NCBI RefSeq assembly: GCF_000346465.2
Contig: NC_034015.1
Span: forward strand, 18,833,510-18,897,509
Direction: 5' to 3'
DNA length: 64,000 bases
From: Prunus persica
Lineage: Eukaryota > Streptophyta > Magnoliopsida > Rosales > Rosaceae
This document shows positions 32,615 through 43,979 of this stretch, in pieces (position 1 is the stretch's first letter; each line of letters begins with the position of its first letter). The notes below the pieces were generated by a model, which was not told the origin of the DNA, searched no databases, and saw only the letters and a list, made by a program, of their open reading frames with translations. Made by a program: the position numbers and the translations under genes.

Positions 32615-33529
32615 TGAGTGTGTGTGTTTTTTGGCTCGCGGCTCGCTGATTGGCTATAACGGCAACGGGATATGCTCTGCTTCGTTTTTTTTGGGTTACC
32701 GGGTACCGGGTGTTTACCGGGTTGCGTTTCGGGTAAGGTTGATGGGTAGTCCGGGTCCACATAACGAGCGTTTCCTGGGTTTGTCTTTTACTTTTGTGGG
32801 GCCCATTTTTCATTGTGTATGGACTTCTCGGAAGAGAAGGCCTGTTTAAGAATAAGATGTCCAAGACGACCCAAAAGGGGACGAATTTGAGAAAAGCCCG
32901 GGCTAAGAGCCTGAAAGCCTCAAATCAAAATTTTGTTTTCTAACAGGATTTTGTTTTGTGGGCTACTATTATTGTTGACGTTCGACTAAGCTAGAAAGTT
33001 GTGCTTCGGCTTTCTTTTTTTGGGTCGAAATCTGATGTCATTGAACAACTCAAACGGGAAGGAGCAAAACGGAGACAAAAGCAAAGGAATACAAACAGAG
33101 TTGGATCTCAACGCAAGCCTAGAACACAGCTCCTAACCCATACAAAATTGAACTAATGAATAGGGGGGCATGGGAGCCTATCAGAGACGGCGGTGGTTGG
33201 TTGACCCAACTTCTAAAAAACCCATAAAGATTTTGTGGGTTCGGAGAGAGACATCTTGAGTATTTGAAATTTGCTTCGGCTTTAATTCGGAATTGCCATC
33301 GTCATAGCTGGACAAGGACAAGGCTTTCATGTTTGATTGTTGAGTTTTGACCAAGATAAACAACCTAACAGTTTGAGTGGAATTGTTTTGGGCGTTACAT
33401 CAGCGTAGTGGACCATAACAGGATTCATCTTCATTTATCAATCTATGTATTATTACATGAGTTTCTATTCATCAGAGGAATGGTTAATAATCCAACTATT
33501 TCCCTTTATACTTACGAGAGAATTGTTGC
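32613..33529. other. Intergenic upstream of BRX-like gene
   Basis: Partly GC-rich (32690-32760, runs of CCGGGT). No open frame of recognisable family. Confidence 0.4.
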
Positions 33530-33671
33530 AAATGACTCATTAGTATAATGGTTTTGAGTATTTACTTCTTCAAATAAGGTTCTAAGTTCGAGTCTTAGCA
33601 TTCGTGTAGTGTGTGTGAATTTAGTATGCTATCGACCATCTCAATAGGAAAGGTCCTAAAAAAAAAAAAAA
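33530..33671 (+). mobile_element. tRNA-derived SINE-like insertion with poly-A tail
   Basis: TTAGTATAATGGTTTTGAG (A-box-like, 33540), AGGTTCTAAGTTCGAGTCTT (B box, about 33578-33597), a TAGTGTGTGTGAA segment, then a 3' poly-A run of about 14. The order is that of a plant tRNA-derived SINE. Confidence 0.6.
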
Positions 33672-34126
33672 TTGTAGCAATGGTCCTTGAATTATACCCG
33701 TAGTTACATTTTGGTCACTCAACTCCAAAAATAGCTGCAGAGGTCCCCCAATTATGTATAGTGTTCATTACTAATCCCTTTTGTCAAATTTGTCTATTTT
33801 TCCGTTAAATCCATGAGTAAATTTAGAAATTCATTCCAAATATTTATAAAAATGAAATAACAAAAAATAAATAAATAAGGGTTATTTGTAGTAATGATCT
33901 CTCTCAACTATACTCGAAATTACATTTTGGTCACTCAGCTCCAAAAAATAGTTACAAAGGTTAATCAATTAGGTGTTGTGTTGCACCATTAGTCCATACT
34001 GTCAAGTCTCTTTAAAGATATGGACTATGGTGCAACATAACACCTAATTGAGAGACCTCTGTAACTATTTTTGGAGTTAAGTGACCAAAATGTAACTCCG
34101 AGTATAGTTGAGGAACCATTGCTACA
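33672..34126. mobile_element. Fold-back element with nested copies of one terminal repeat
   Basis: An inverted pair occupies 33887-34126, with arms of about 110 bp (left TGTAGTAATGATCTCTCTCA, right end on the minus strand TGTAGCAATGGTTCCTCAAC). A third copy of the same terminal sequence, TTGTAGCAATGGTCCTTGAA, lies at 33672-33780 as a direct repeat of the left arm. All share ACATTTTGGTCACT and CTCCAAAAATAG. Poly-A runs flank both sides. No coding capacity. Confidence 0.65.
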
Positions 34127-35203
34127 AAAAAAAAAAACTCAACAAAAAAAAAAAAAAAACCTTACGAGAATTGGTAAAATTGAAACTTTATATTAACTTT
34201 TAGAATCACGAATGACATTAAAATAAAAATTAAAAAAAAAAAGAAGGTAATTTGATAGTTTTGTTTATGATAAAAAGCCTACATTGATTAACCTATCTTT
34301 TAACTTTCCCATATTAGAGGATTGGATCTCATACAAATGTCACCTCACACGAAAGAGATGTGGAGTATTGAAACACATGACAATTTTCCTTAATAAAACG
34401 ACATAACAAGAAAGATGCTACAAAGGTCAATTCTTTCTTAATCTCTCAATCTCTTCCACATGCTCGAGGCTTGCCCAAACCAAATTAAAGACCAAATTAA
34501 ACCAAATTAATCTGAAATTAATGCATGCGTTATAATATTTTAAGCATTGTGTCGGTCCATGCAGCCAGTAAATATAGACCCACCTGCCCAAACCCATGGT
34601 TCCATATTTTTATATGGAATTTTCCATGGTGGTTCGAAATTTACCAAGGAGAGCCGCGAACAACCTAAATATTACTAAAATAAGAAACCAATTATAAATT
34701 ATATAATTATAATGGAGACTTGAAAAGCTTGGTCTTCATGTTTTTGGCTTTCGCCCGATAAAAAAAATTAATTTTTTGCTGAACAGGTCAAATTTTTTAA
34801 TAATTTTATTTTCCTTTTCATGCTACTCAGATACAAACGTGATCCCAACTACACCGCCGTTTATCACATTCATCGGCTCTCACGGCCTTTCGCCACGTGT
34901 CGTACTGGATCAACCGTGGGACCTACGCCGGTTCTGGAACTACCCAGCTCCCTCCAGTTTTCTAAACGCGACCAAAACTTGTACACAACCAGGTTGAGCA
35001 GTCAATCAGAAGCCTCCACCTCCCACTGGCCGGCACAAACCTCTTCCGCTGGTGGATTTGTATTAATTAGTAGCCGTGTTTCTAGGAGCTTAGGGTTTCG
35101 ATCAGCTGCTTCGCTGAGCACCGATACCAGTAACTCAGAGGAGAGCATTTAAATTAAAGGCTTCCACTTTTTTCACTAGTTCTCTCTCTCCGTTATTGGA
35201 ACG
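34127..35203. other. Intergenic and promoter region of PDAT1
   Basis: AT-rich until about 34830, then more balanced promoter or leader DNA. A perfect CACGTG lies at 34894-34899 in the context GCCACGTGTC (ABRE-like), 305-310 bp upstream of the PDAT1 ATG. The frames at 34776-34997 and 34820-35152 overlap each other and match nothing known. Confidence 0.4.
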
Positions 35204-37394
35204 ATGTCGTTTCTCAGACGCAGAAAGGGAAAAGCTTCGGACTCACAGCCGGCTCCGATTGAAGACGAGAGTGAAAAAGAACAGGAAAACCAGAAGCACA
35301 AGCAAAAGCAAAAGCTTCCCAGTAAAGATGGAGGGAAGCCACAAAAGTGGTCCTGCGTCGATAGCTGTTGTTGGTTCATTGGGTTCATATGCTCGATCTG
35401 GTGGTTCTTGCTCTTCTTGTACAACGCAATGCCCGCTTCTTTTCCTCAGTTCGTGACCGAAGCGATAACGGGTCCCTTGTCTGACCCGCCTGGCGTGAAA
35501 TTGAGGAAGGAGGGGCTCATGGCCAAGCACCCTGTGGTCTTTGTGCCTGGGATTGTGACCGGCGGGCTTGAATTGTGGGAAGGGCATCAGTGTGCTGATG
35601 GGTTGTTTAGGAAGAGGCTATGGGGTGGCACATTTGGTGAATTGTACAAAAGGTAAGTGCTTTATGTCCTTTTCCTTATAAAGCAGTATTCATTTTGGAT
35701 TAATTTGATGTGGGTTTTGCCCTGCTTGTTTGATTGTTTAGTTACTTTGGTGTTTTGGGTTTTGTGGATTATGGAGTAGTTTAGAAAGAAGTGTGTTTTA
35801 TACTTGAAAAGGGTGATTTTGCCTTAAACCAATGCTGCTTTTGTTACGTGTTTCCTGCGCTAAGGTTGCTTAAACCGGTGAAGTGTCAAGCAGTTTAACA
35901 AGTGAACCCATGAGTTGATTATTGGGGTGTTTTCTTGAACATATAGTGCTAGCCAGTTCAACTGTATGCCATGTGTAAATGTACACTGAGAAACCTTTTG
36001 AATTGTAAATATGAAGAAAATCTTATTAGGGTGCTTGTTAGAATGTGGAAATCTCATTCATTTTGCCTTTCTATTATCAGAAAAAAAAAATGTGGGTGGT
36101 TATGGGAAAGTTCCTGACCTTGGTTACATATGTTAGTTTGACTAGTTATTTCATGCTCTAACTATTAATCATTGGGGTGTTTTGATTTTCCAAATTTCCT
36201 CCATCTCTTTAATCTTCCTCAAAGTAAACATCCCGTGTGTTTTAATCTTCTGTGGTGCTAACCATGTTTCCTTTCATTTTTCACAGGCCGTTATGCTGGG
36301 TTGAGCACATGTCACTGGATAATGAAACAGGACTAGACCCTTCGGGTATAAGGGTCAGGCCTGTATCTGGCCTTGTGGCAGCTGATTATTTTGCACCAGG
36401 TTATTTTGTCTGGGCAGTTTTAATTGCTAATTTGGCTCGCATTGGATATGAAGAGAAAACCATGTATATGGCTTCGTATGATTGGAGATTATCGTTTCAA
36501 AATACCGAGGTGTTGTTATCTGACCAATTAATCTTCCTCTGATGGAAATTCATATGGTTTCTTTGTTAGTTCATAGTAGCATGATATATTTAAGAATGAG
36601 AAGTGACTTTTATTGTATTTTATCTCCTTGATTGCCTTTGTCAGGTTAGGGACCAAACGTTAAGTAGGATAAAGAGTAATATACAGCTTATGGTAGCTAC
36701 AAATGGTGGTAACAAGGTGGTGGTTATTCCTCACTCAATGGGTGTTCTGTACTTTCTGCATTTTATGAAGTGGGTTGAGGCACCAGCACCAATGGGTGGT
36801 GGTGGTGGGTCAGATTGGTGTGCTAAGCATATTAAAGCTGTAGTGAACATTGGTGGACCCTTTCTAGGGGTTCCAAAAGCTGTTGCGGGACTTTTCTCTA
36901 TTGAAGCCAGAGATATTGCTGTTGCCAGGTTTTTTATCATTTACTTACACATCAGATTAGTTCGCTATAAACATTTATGCAATTTTGTTCCCTGCTTTGG
37001 GCTGTTGATGAAATTCTAATCCTCATTACAGGGCTTTCGCACCAGGTGTTTTGGATAAGGACGTTTTTGGCCTCCAAACATTACAACATATGATGCGAAT
37101 GACCCGTACGTGGGATTCAACTATGTCAATGATACCAAAAGGCGGGGACACTATATGGGGTGGCCTTGATTGGTCCCCTGAAGGATACTGCAATTGTAGT
37201 GCAAAGAAGGTGAAGAATAATGATACCAATACTGCAGCTGAAAACAGAGTAAATTATGGGAGGATTATATCATTTGGGAAAGATGTAGCGGAGACACATT
37301 CCTCCAAGATTGAGATGATTGATTTTAGGGTAATTTTCTGTGTTTCAAATATGATCACTATTATATAAAGTAACTCTACTTCCATTATAATTAT

Positions 37395-37430
<36 letters not shown>

Positions 37431-39246
37431 ATACAATCTACAGATGGAATTGCACATACTTTCAAGCTCGTACTGTATCATGCGTTGTTTAGTAGTTTAC
37501 CTAGCATCTCAACTTAATTATTTGATTTTCAAGATGGGATTATTCATAAAAAGGTGAAAGGTGGGCTTGCAATTGTGGCTTATGTTGATTCCAATTACAA
37601 AACATTTGTCCGTAAAATGATATGTTAGATCATATTTCCTTACATTTATGTGGAGACTAATGACTTTCCATGTATTATGCATATTGCTAAAATGCTCATT
37701 TTCCATGTGAGAGTGACTACTATTTAAACCGTTACTTCAAATTTCTTTGATTAGAGCCAAGCCTGAGATTTTTATCATGCCTCAAAGACACTGAAATGAT
37801 CACAATATGAAGTTTGCCTGATTTGTCTTTGTCTCCCAAGATGTGTACTGTCTTTTCTTTTGTCAGAATCCCAATATGCAGACTATCATGAGATATTTTG
37901 TACAGACGCTATAAATTCTTAACTGCTTAACTTGTATCACTTTGACTTGTACTTGATTGGCAGGACGCTGTAAAGGGTAATAACCTTGCGAACGCTACCC
38001 ATTGTGATGTATGGACAGAGTACCATGAAATGGGTGTTGGGGGTGTCAAAGCTGTTGCAGATTACAAAGTGTACACAACTGAATCAGTTTTGGATCTGTT
38101 TCGTTTTGTTGCCCCCAAGTTGATGACACGTGGGGATGCTCATTTTTCATATGGGATTGCCGACAATTTGGATGACCCGGAATATGAACACTACAAGTAT
38201 TGGTCGAACCCCCTAGAAACAAAGTGAGTGTTCAACTTGTTCTGTTGTTCTAAGTTTTCCCACCGAGTGAATCATGAATTGAACTTAATCTGGTTTTTTT
38301 CCCTCTTTTGGTGATCCTTAATTGAGTGTAATGAGTATTAATGCTTTTAATTGTTTCAGCGTGCATATTCTCCAATGCCTGTATATGCTCAGAAATAAAA
38401 TCATTAAGTAGGAAGCGCCCCACTTTGCCTAGGTAGTAAAGATATTCACTGAGGTGGTTTTGGGGACTGGTTTCTACCATTTAACTGCCTGGCCAATGCT
38501 TACCCAAGCATGAAAAGTCATAATCCAAACACGTCCTGTATGTGTTGATCCAGTTTTCCATTGTGGGTCCGAAAAGTTTATACATTTGTTGATTATGTTA
38601 ATGATTTGGTTCTTCCCTTTTGGTTCAGCTCTTATTATCGTACAAAGAAATGCTCGTTTGTCCACGTATTGTTTATTTAAGTATTCTTTTGGAGCTTGCG
38701 TTCATTGTTTAAGCAAATGTTCTATAGGAATGCTTGCTTGAACTTCTGACCTGTTTGTGCAGATTACCAAATGCTCCAGATATGGAGATCTATTCTTTGT
38801 ATGGAGTTGGAATCCCGACTGAAAGAGCATATGTGTACAAGTTAACTCCGACTGCTGAATGCTACATTCCCTTTCAGATAGATGCCTCAGCCGAAGGTGG
38901 AAGTGAGAACCCTTGTTTAAAAGGTGGAGTTTTCTCCTCTGATGGGGATGAAACTGTTCCAGTTTTGAGTGCAGGCTTCATGTGTGCTAAAGGTTGGAGG
39001 GGTAAGACCCGATTCAATCCTTCAGGCATCCCTACATACATAAGGGAGTACGACCATGCCCCTCCAGCTAATCTTCTAGAGGGGCGGGGCACCCAGAGTG
39101 GTGCTCATGTTGACATAATGGGGAACTTTGCATTAATTGAGGATGTTTTAAGAGTGGCAGCAGGTGCCAAGGGAGAGGATTTGGGTGGAGATAAAGTGCA
39201 CTCTGATATTTTCAAATGGTCTGAAAACATCGACTTAGATCTCTGA
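35204..39246 (+). CDS. PDAT1: Phospholipid:diacylglycerol acyltransferase 1
   Basis: Makes triacylglycerol in the endoplasmic reticulum by moving an acyl chain from a phospholipid to diacylglycerol. Six exons: 35204-35652, 36287-36509, 36645-36928, 37032-37329, 37964-38223, 38763-39246; all GT..AG, phases close, 665 residues (Arabidopsis PDAT1 671). A basic, Gln/Lys-rich cytosolic N-terminus is followed by one membrane anchor (CCWFIGFICSIWWFLLFLYN, about 55-75). The LCAT-family lumenal domain has the HPVVFVPGIVTGGLELWEG lid region and the nucleophile Ser in VVVIPHSMGVLYF. The likely catalytic Asp is in SSDGDETVPVLSAGF and the His in TQSGAHVDIMGNF. Intron 4 contains a (CT)n run at 37388-37426. 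The six-exon layout is that of plant PDATs. Confidence 0.96.
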
Positions 39247-39269
39247 TTTATATGGTGAGCCGAAAACAT

Positions 39270-39271
<2 letters not shown>

Positions 39272-39327
<56 letters not shown>

Positions 39328-39330
39328 GCA
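39272..39330. repeat. (CT)n(CA)n compound microsatellite in the PDAT1 3' region
   Basis: About 18 CT units pass directly into CA units, 26 bp after the PDAT1 stop, so it is likely transcribed as 3' UTR. Confidence 0.8.
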
Positions 39331-41347
39331 CACTCGTGCGCCCGTGCACACAAACAATAGGAATACAGCCACATGCACCACAACACGGTGCTATAGTTTT
39401 GTTTACTTTCTGAAGCTGGAATACTATTCTTGTGTTTTAACTTGCTTCTTTCAACCTCTGGTTCAGGTAATCCGGTGCTTGACCATACACCCGGTGAATT
39501 ATCAATTGCCGTGGTGGTTGCGAATTGTGATTATGGCAAAGTTCTTGTATTTGATTTGAAACCTAAGAAATGAATAGCAGATAGATTGCTGAAACAAACC
39601 CTTCCGGGTTTATGTTGTCATCTATATGTACTCTGCAGTCTCGATTTATCTGAGGAGCCCCTAAACAGCTTCAAGAATGGGATCCCACGTCATGCCGGCC
39701 TCCTACCAATTTAGGTGTAGCTAGCTTTTACAGTTCGTATATAGCTCCCTGGGATTTTGGATATTCAATTAATTTATTGGATATTGTCAATAAATTATTT
39801 AATATATCAGTGTAATGGTTCTTCTATCTGTAATTATTTCTGGAAGACCGTTGCTGCTCCACCTATTCTATTGCTGCTGTAATGGCTTCATCACCAAGTC
39901 TTCCTTCCTATATGGTTTGTTCTGAGATTCTAATCCGAAGAAACTATAGTGCGGGGAAGACTTGTCTCGAAGGAGTGGAAACAAACACACCACCCATGAT
40001 TCAAATTTCTTGAAATTGCTCTGTGAAAGAACCAGCACCACCAAGACATGTCTTTTCATCCAAAACGAAATAAAAAAAGCAATATGCTTTTTCATTCAAA
40101 CCCAGGTCAACAAGTACTTATCCACCTTTGCACCCATTGACAATATTATTTAACAATAATAATAATGCCATACAAATTTCACTTTCTCACCTTTCCCATT
40201 CAAGATTGAAGCTGCTCATAGCTACTTTTGCGGCCTAAAACATGTGTGATTCTTAGGCGTGCCTTGTTTGCAAGCCTGTGACTGAACAATGGGCAGAGAT
40301 GCCAAATTCACATCAGTTAATTTCTTGAAAGTGTCTTTTTATTTATTTATTTAATACAATCAATAGTATAAACTATATAGAGGAGGAGAGTTTTTCCCAC
40401 TCACCCAATGTATCATGAGGATTAGAATATGAGATCACTGGTCTGCAAGTTAAGATCTTTTTTCACTAGATTAGACGGATCCTGAATCTCTGTATTTAGC
40501 ATCAGTACATTTATATGCGTTTATAAAAATGGAAACCATTAGATGTGGATTTTAATAAGTCCATGTCATCAAAGTTGTATTAAACTAAAAATTAATTATT
40601 TGCACCTTATTATGTCCCCAGCAAGCCACATCCACACCTAACCTACCCTACACTGCCAGTCATAGTTGCCACCTTTGTCTCCTTCCTTTCCTCCCCCGCC
40701 TCCCTCTCTCTCTCGTCCCTTCCCCCCTCCTTCCTTCAATTTGGGATGAATGGCTCTCAATGAGGCCTAGGAGCTGGTATTATCAAATTCTAATCTTTAA
40801 TACTATGTTGTTTCAACAGCAAAAATAAAACTGAAAAATCATAAATAAAAAAATCTGCAAAATAAAGGGAAGGAATTCTGATGTACATTGTATTGTCTTA
40901 TTCAGAAGACAAAGTGACGAAAGCGATATGCAATTCAAGAAGCAACACTGTCTATAATTTACGAAATTAATACATTAAAAGAGAATTGGATATCAGTTTT
41001 TGAATCAAATTCAAGGTTTTGATAATTATGAAAATGATTTAATTGTGGGAGAGAAGAGGGAAAGTTCTTGGGGAGAGGAAGAGATGGGTGAGTGATATGG
41101 TTCAAACGGAGGAGTTCTAATCTAATATGATAAGGTGGAATAATTAAATTCCATTGGATCAGTTAAATGGTTAAGTTTTTTTTAAATGCGTGTAAATGCA
41201 CCAATGCTAAATGTAGAGGTTCGGAATTCATATTAGACCACGTTAGTAAAAACTTAGTTTCTTTCGTATTACTCTCTAATGAAATAACGGTAATCAATTG
41301 AGAGTAACCTTTTTATACATGCTTAGACCAAAAACATAGTCTTATTA
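39331..41347. other. Intergenic, 3' of PDAT1
   Basis: The left part should be PDAT1 3' UTR. The rest is AT-rich, with a pyrimidine-rich patch at 40680-40740. No gene recognised. Confidence 0.4.
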
Positions 41348-41866
41348 GAGCATTTCCACCTTATAGGCAAGGGCAAAGCAAGGACTGTCAGTATTCACAT
41401 GAATAGTGGCAGTCCTTGTAATTTTGTTTTCACCTCTATGGACAAGAGTAAGGGCAATTATTATTCACTTTAATTTATTTTCTATTTTTTTATACTCAAA
41501 CTTTAAAAATTAATTTTATTATTTAAACTTTATAGAAAAATAAATTCAAAATTTTTGGGTATTTTTTTTATTTTTATTACATAAAAAATGACAATCGTTG
41601 GATTGCAGTGGAAAATTTGATCGAACGTCCTAAGTAATGCCACGTGTCTTGTAGCAGTGAAAAACAAATTTGAAAAGCACGTTGACGCCAACGTAGAGTC
41701 AGCAAACCCGGGCAACAACACAGACTGAATCTGCCTTTGGACTTGTCCAAGTTGATGAGCCCCATGTTTTGCCCGAGCTGCTTTGTGCGCGCTCGAGTCG
41801 TATGACTCTTATCGTAGGCCTAGGGCCCCTCCCTGCCCGGGCCAAACTGGTGCGGTGGACATGCTC
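41348..41866. mobile_element. ~519-bp Tourist-like MITE
   Basis: The left end GAGCATTTCCACC and the right end on the minus strand GAGCATGTCCACC form short terminal inverted repeats. The flanks are TTA on the left and TTG on the right, close to the 3-bp TWA duplication of PIF/Harbinger (Tourist) elements. The interior is non-coding and its right half is GC-richer, with a CACGTG at 41641-41646. The superfamily call rests on ends and flank only. Confidence 0.5.
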
Positions 41867-43979
41867 TTGCTAGCAATTGGGCATGGTTGTTATCTTATAA
41901 GAATAGTAATAGCGCAACTAAAATAGATATAAGCTGAAGTACAAACGTAATTTATCTTTCATTTTAAGAAAAAGCCAATGCTTATGCTTTCCTCTTCATT
42001 AAAATAAGAAAAAGATTGATGCTTATCCCTTTCAGGTCAAGTAAAGCTGATTCTTTCATTGTTGTTACATTAAATCATAGGATGATGTGTCTTAGGTTGA
42101 AATAAAGAAAGAAAATTAAACCAAAGTAGTCATCTTTAATCTGTCATTAGTGATGATTTATATATAAATATTTTCAATTTTCAAGTTTGAAAAAAAACAA
42201 ACGAGGATAAACACCTTCCCAGTCTACTAGAATCTTCAATGCAGAAACTCACTCGCCATGGCGGTGCATTTGCAACCCTTTCTAGTCAAAGGAGAGAGTA
42301 AACGTAAGCGTTGATGGAAGCAAATGGGCACAGTGGGGGGTGGAGCGTGGGATGTTTGAGCGTGGGGAACAAGTGATGAAAACAGTGAACGGCGGCTGAG
42401 ATAGAGAAAAGTGAATGCAGCCAAGCGTTAAGGGTGTGTCTGGGGGCGTGCGTGTGGGCCACCACCATGGAAGAAAAAGACGACAGCTGGAAAAAATACA
42501 AGAAAAATAGAGAGAGAGAGTCAAGTCAGAGAGATGGGGTGGGTGGCAAGTGCTTTTATTAAGGAATTTATGATATTTTTTATTTTTTAATCTTTTGTGT
42601 GTGTCGAGGATTGTGTATTCTGTGTGTTGTGTTGTCACAGCAGCAAAGCCCAAGAAGAAGGAAAAAATATGGAGTGTGAGTATTTTTGAGAGTGTTTTTA
42701 TTTACAGAGTTTGAAGAGAGGGGACATGTCCAAGTTCTTCCCAACAGCTATATTCTTTGCTTATTCATGCCTTACCAGATCCCAAAGGTTTCTCTTTCTC
42801 TCTCCTTCTCTTGATTATTTCTTACTTTTCTTCTTTGTCTCCTCCACTCTTCAACTTCCCTATTGCTTCATTTGCTCTTTTCCTTTTTTACTTTTATGTC
42901 TTTTTTTTTAAAATCAACTTTTATATATATATTTTTTTTTTCTGCTCTTTTTGTGGATGGTTCATTTCTAGAATTCAAGTGGGTTGCCTTCTATTTGCTA
43001 TTTACTGACTGCATGTGGAGTTTGGGATCATTTTGATTTCGCTTTAGTTGTTGCTGAAGATGGGAAAGTAGTAAAGTTGTCTCTTTTATTGGTTTTCTGG
43101 TTCTATTGCTCCTTTGGGCACTTCGCTTTCTTGTGTTTTTGACACTTATTTTTTTTCTTTGTTATATTTTACATTTTTGCTCCACTTATATTATTGGATA
43201 TGGTGGATAATGCCTTGTTGTGTTGGGCTTGAGTGAGTAAATGGGCAGACAGAGCAACTGATATGCTATATCTGGAAATATATATATATTTTTTCTTTTC
43301 ATTTTTTGGTATGCTTGGAGTTGGTCTCGAAATCTCAAGTCTTTTACTGACTGATTGATTTGCCCGATTAATCTCTCATTGATCTGCTTCTGTTGCCATA
43401 AAAGGCTGTGATTTGATTTATTGCATACTGATGCTGCATGTAACTGGAAAGCTTTCTTCTCTGTAATGTTTACTGAGCTGAATAATCCCCCATACTTTTC
43501 ATCTGGTTTTCTAAACCTAGTTTTTCCCTCACATAGTAAATGAGATATTAAATGCAGTCTGTTGAAACTGGGAAGAACCTCTTCTTGGTGTTCTCAGCAT
43601 GTGGAGTCTGATTTTTCATTTAAGAAGTAGAAACAGTACCACCAAGTTGTTTGAGATTTGTTGAATGAGTGGTTAGAAGGCAATAATCTGTTGTGTATTT
43701 CAATTCATTTGTGAGTTTTTTTCTTTCTTTATTGTGTTGTTTGGGATATTCATTCGTGGTAATTGTATTAGAAGAGAATTTATTGTTGAGTAATCTTATT
43801 TTTGTGCTTTAATGCAGAATGTGATTGAATGGTTGCATACTCGCCGATTACATGTAAAAATTTTATGTGTAATTAGATAATCTGTCAGTATGCTTAATAT
43901 AAGGTAGCCCTTAAGTCCTTATTAAGGATCTTATTATGGATTTTGCATAAAAATTCAGGATTCATTGATAGAATTATCT
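41867..43979 (+). promoter_or_regulatory. Promoter and long 5' leader of the NF-YA gene, with intron and upstream ORF
   Basis: Upstream of the NF-YA ATG at 43980 lies a typical plant leader: an A/G-rich, then T-rich segment (42450-42960) and a splice donor candidate CCCAAAG/GTTTCT at 42787-42788. Acceptor candidates are AATGCAG/AATG (about 43818) and AAATTCAG/GATTC (43957-43959). An upstream ATG at 42726 (MSKFFPTAIFFAYSC) would lie in the first non-coding exon. The exact transcript start is unknown. Confidence 0.4.

Noticed and set aside
32439..32864. Open frames over the (GA)n tract upstream of the BRX-like gene
   Set aside because: They consist of Ser-Leu or Glu-Arg repeats produced by the dinucleotide run.
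41160..41235. Another SINE-like B box (GAGGTTCGGAATTC) near 41215
   Set aside because: No convincing A box at the right distance and no tail.
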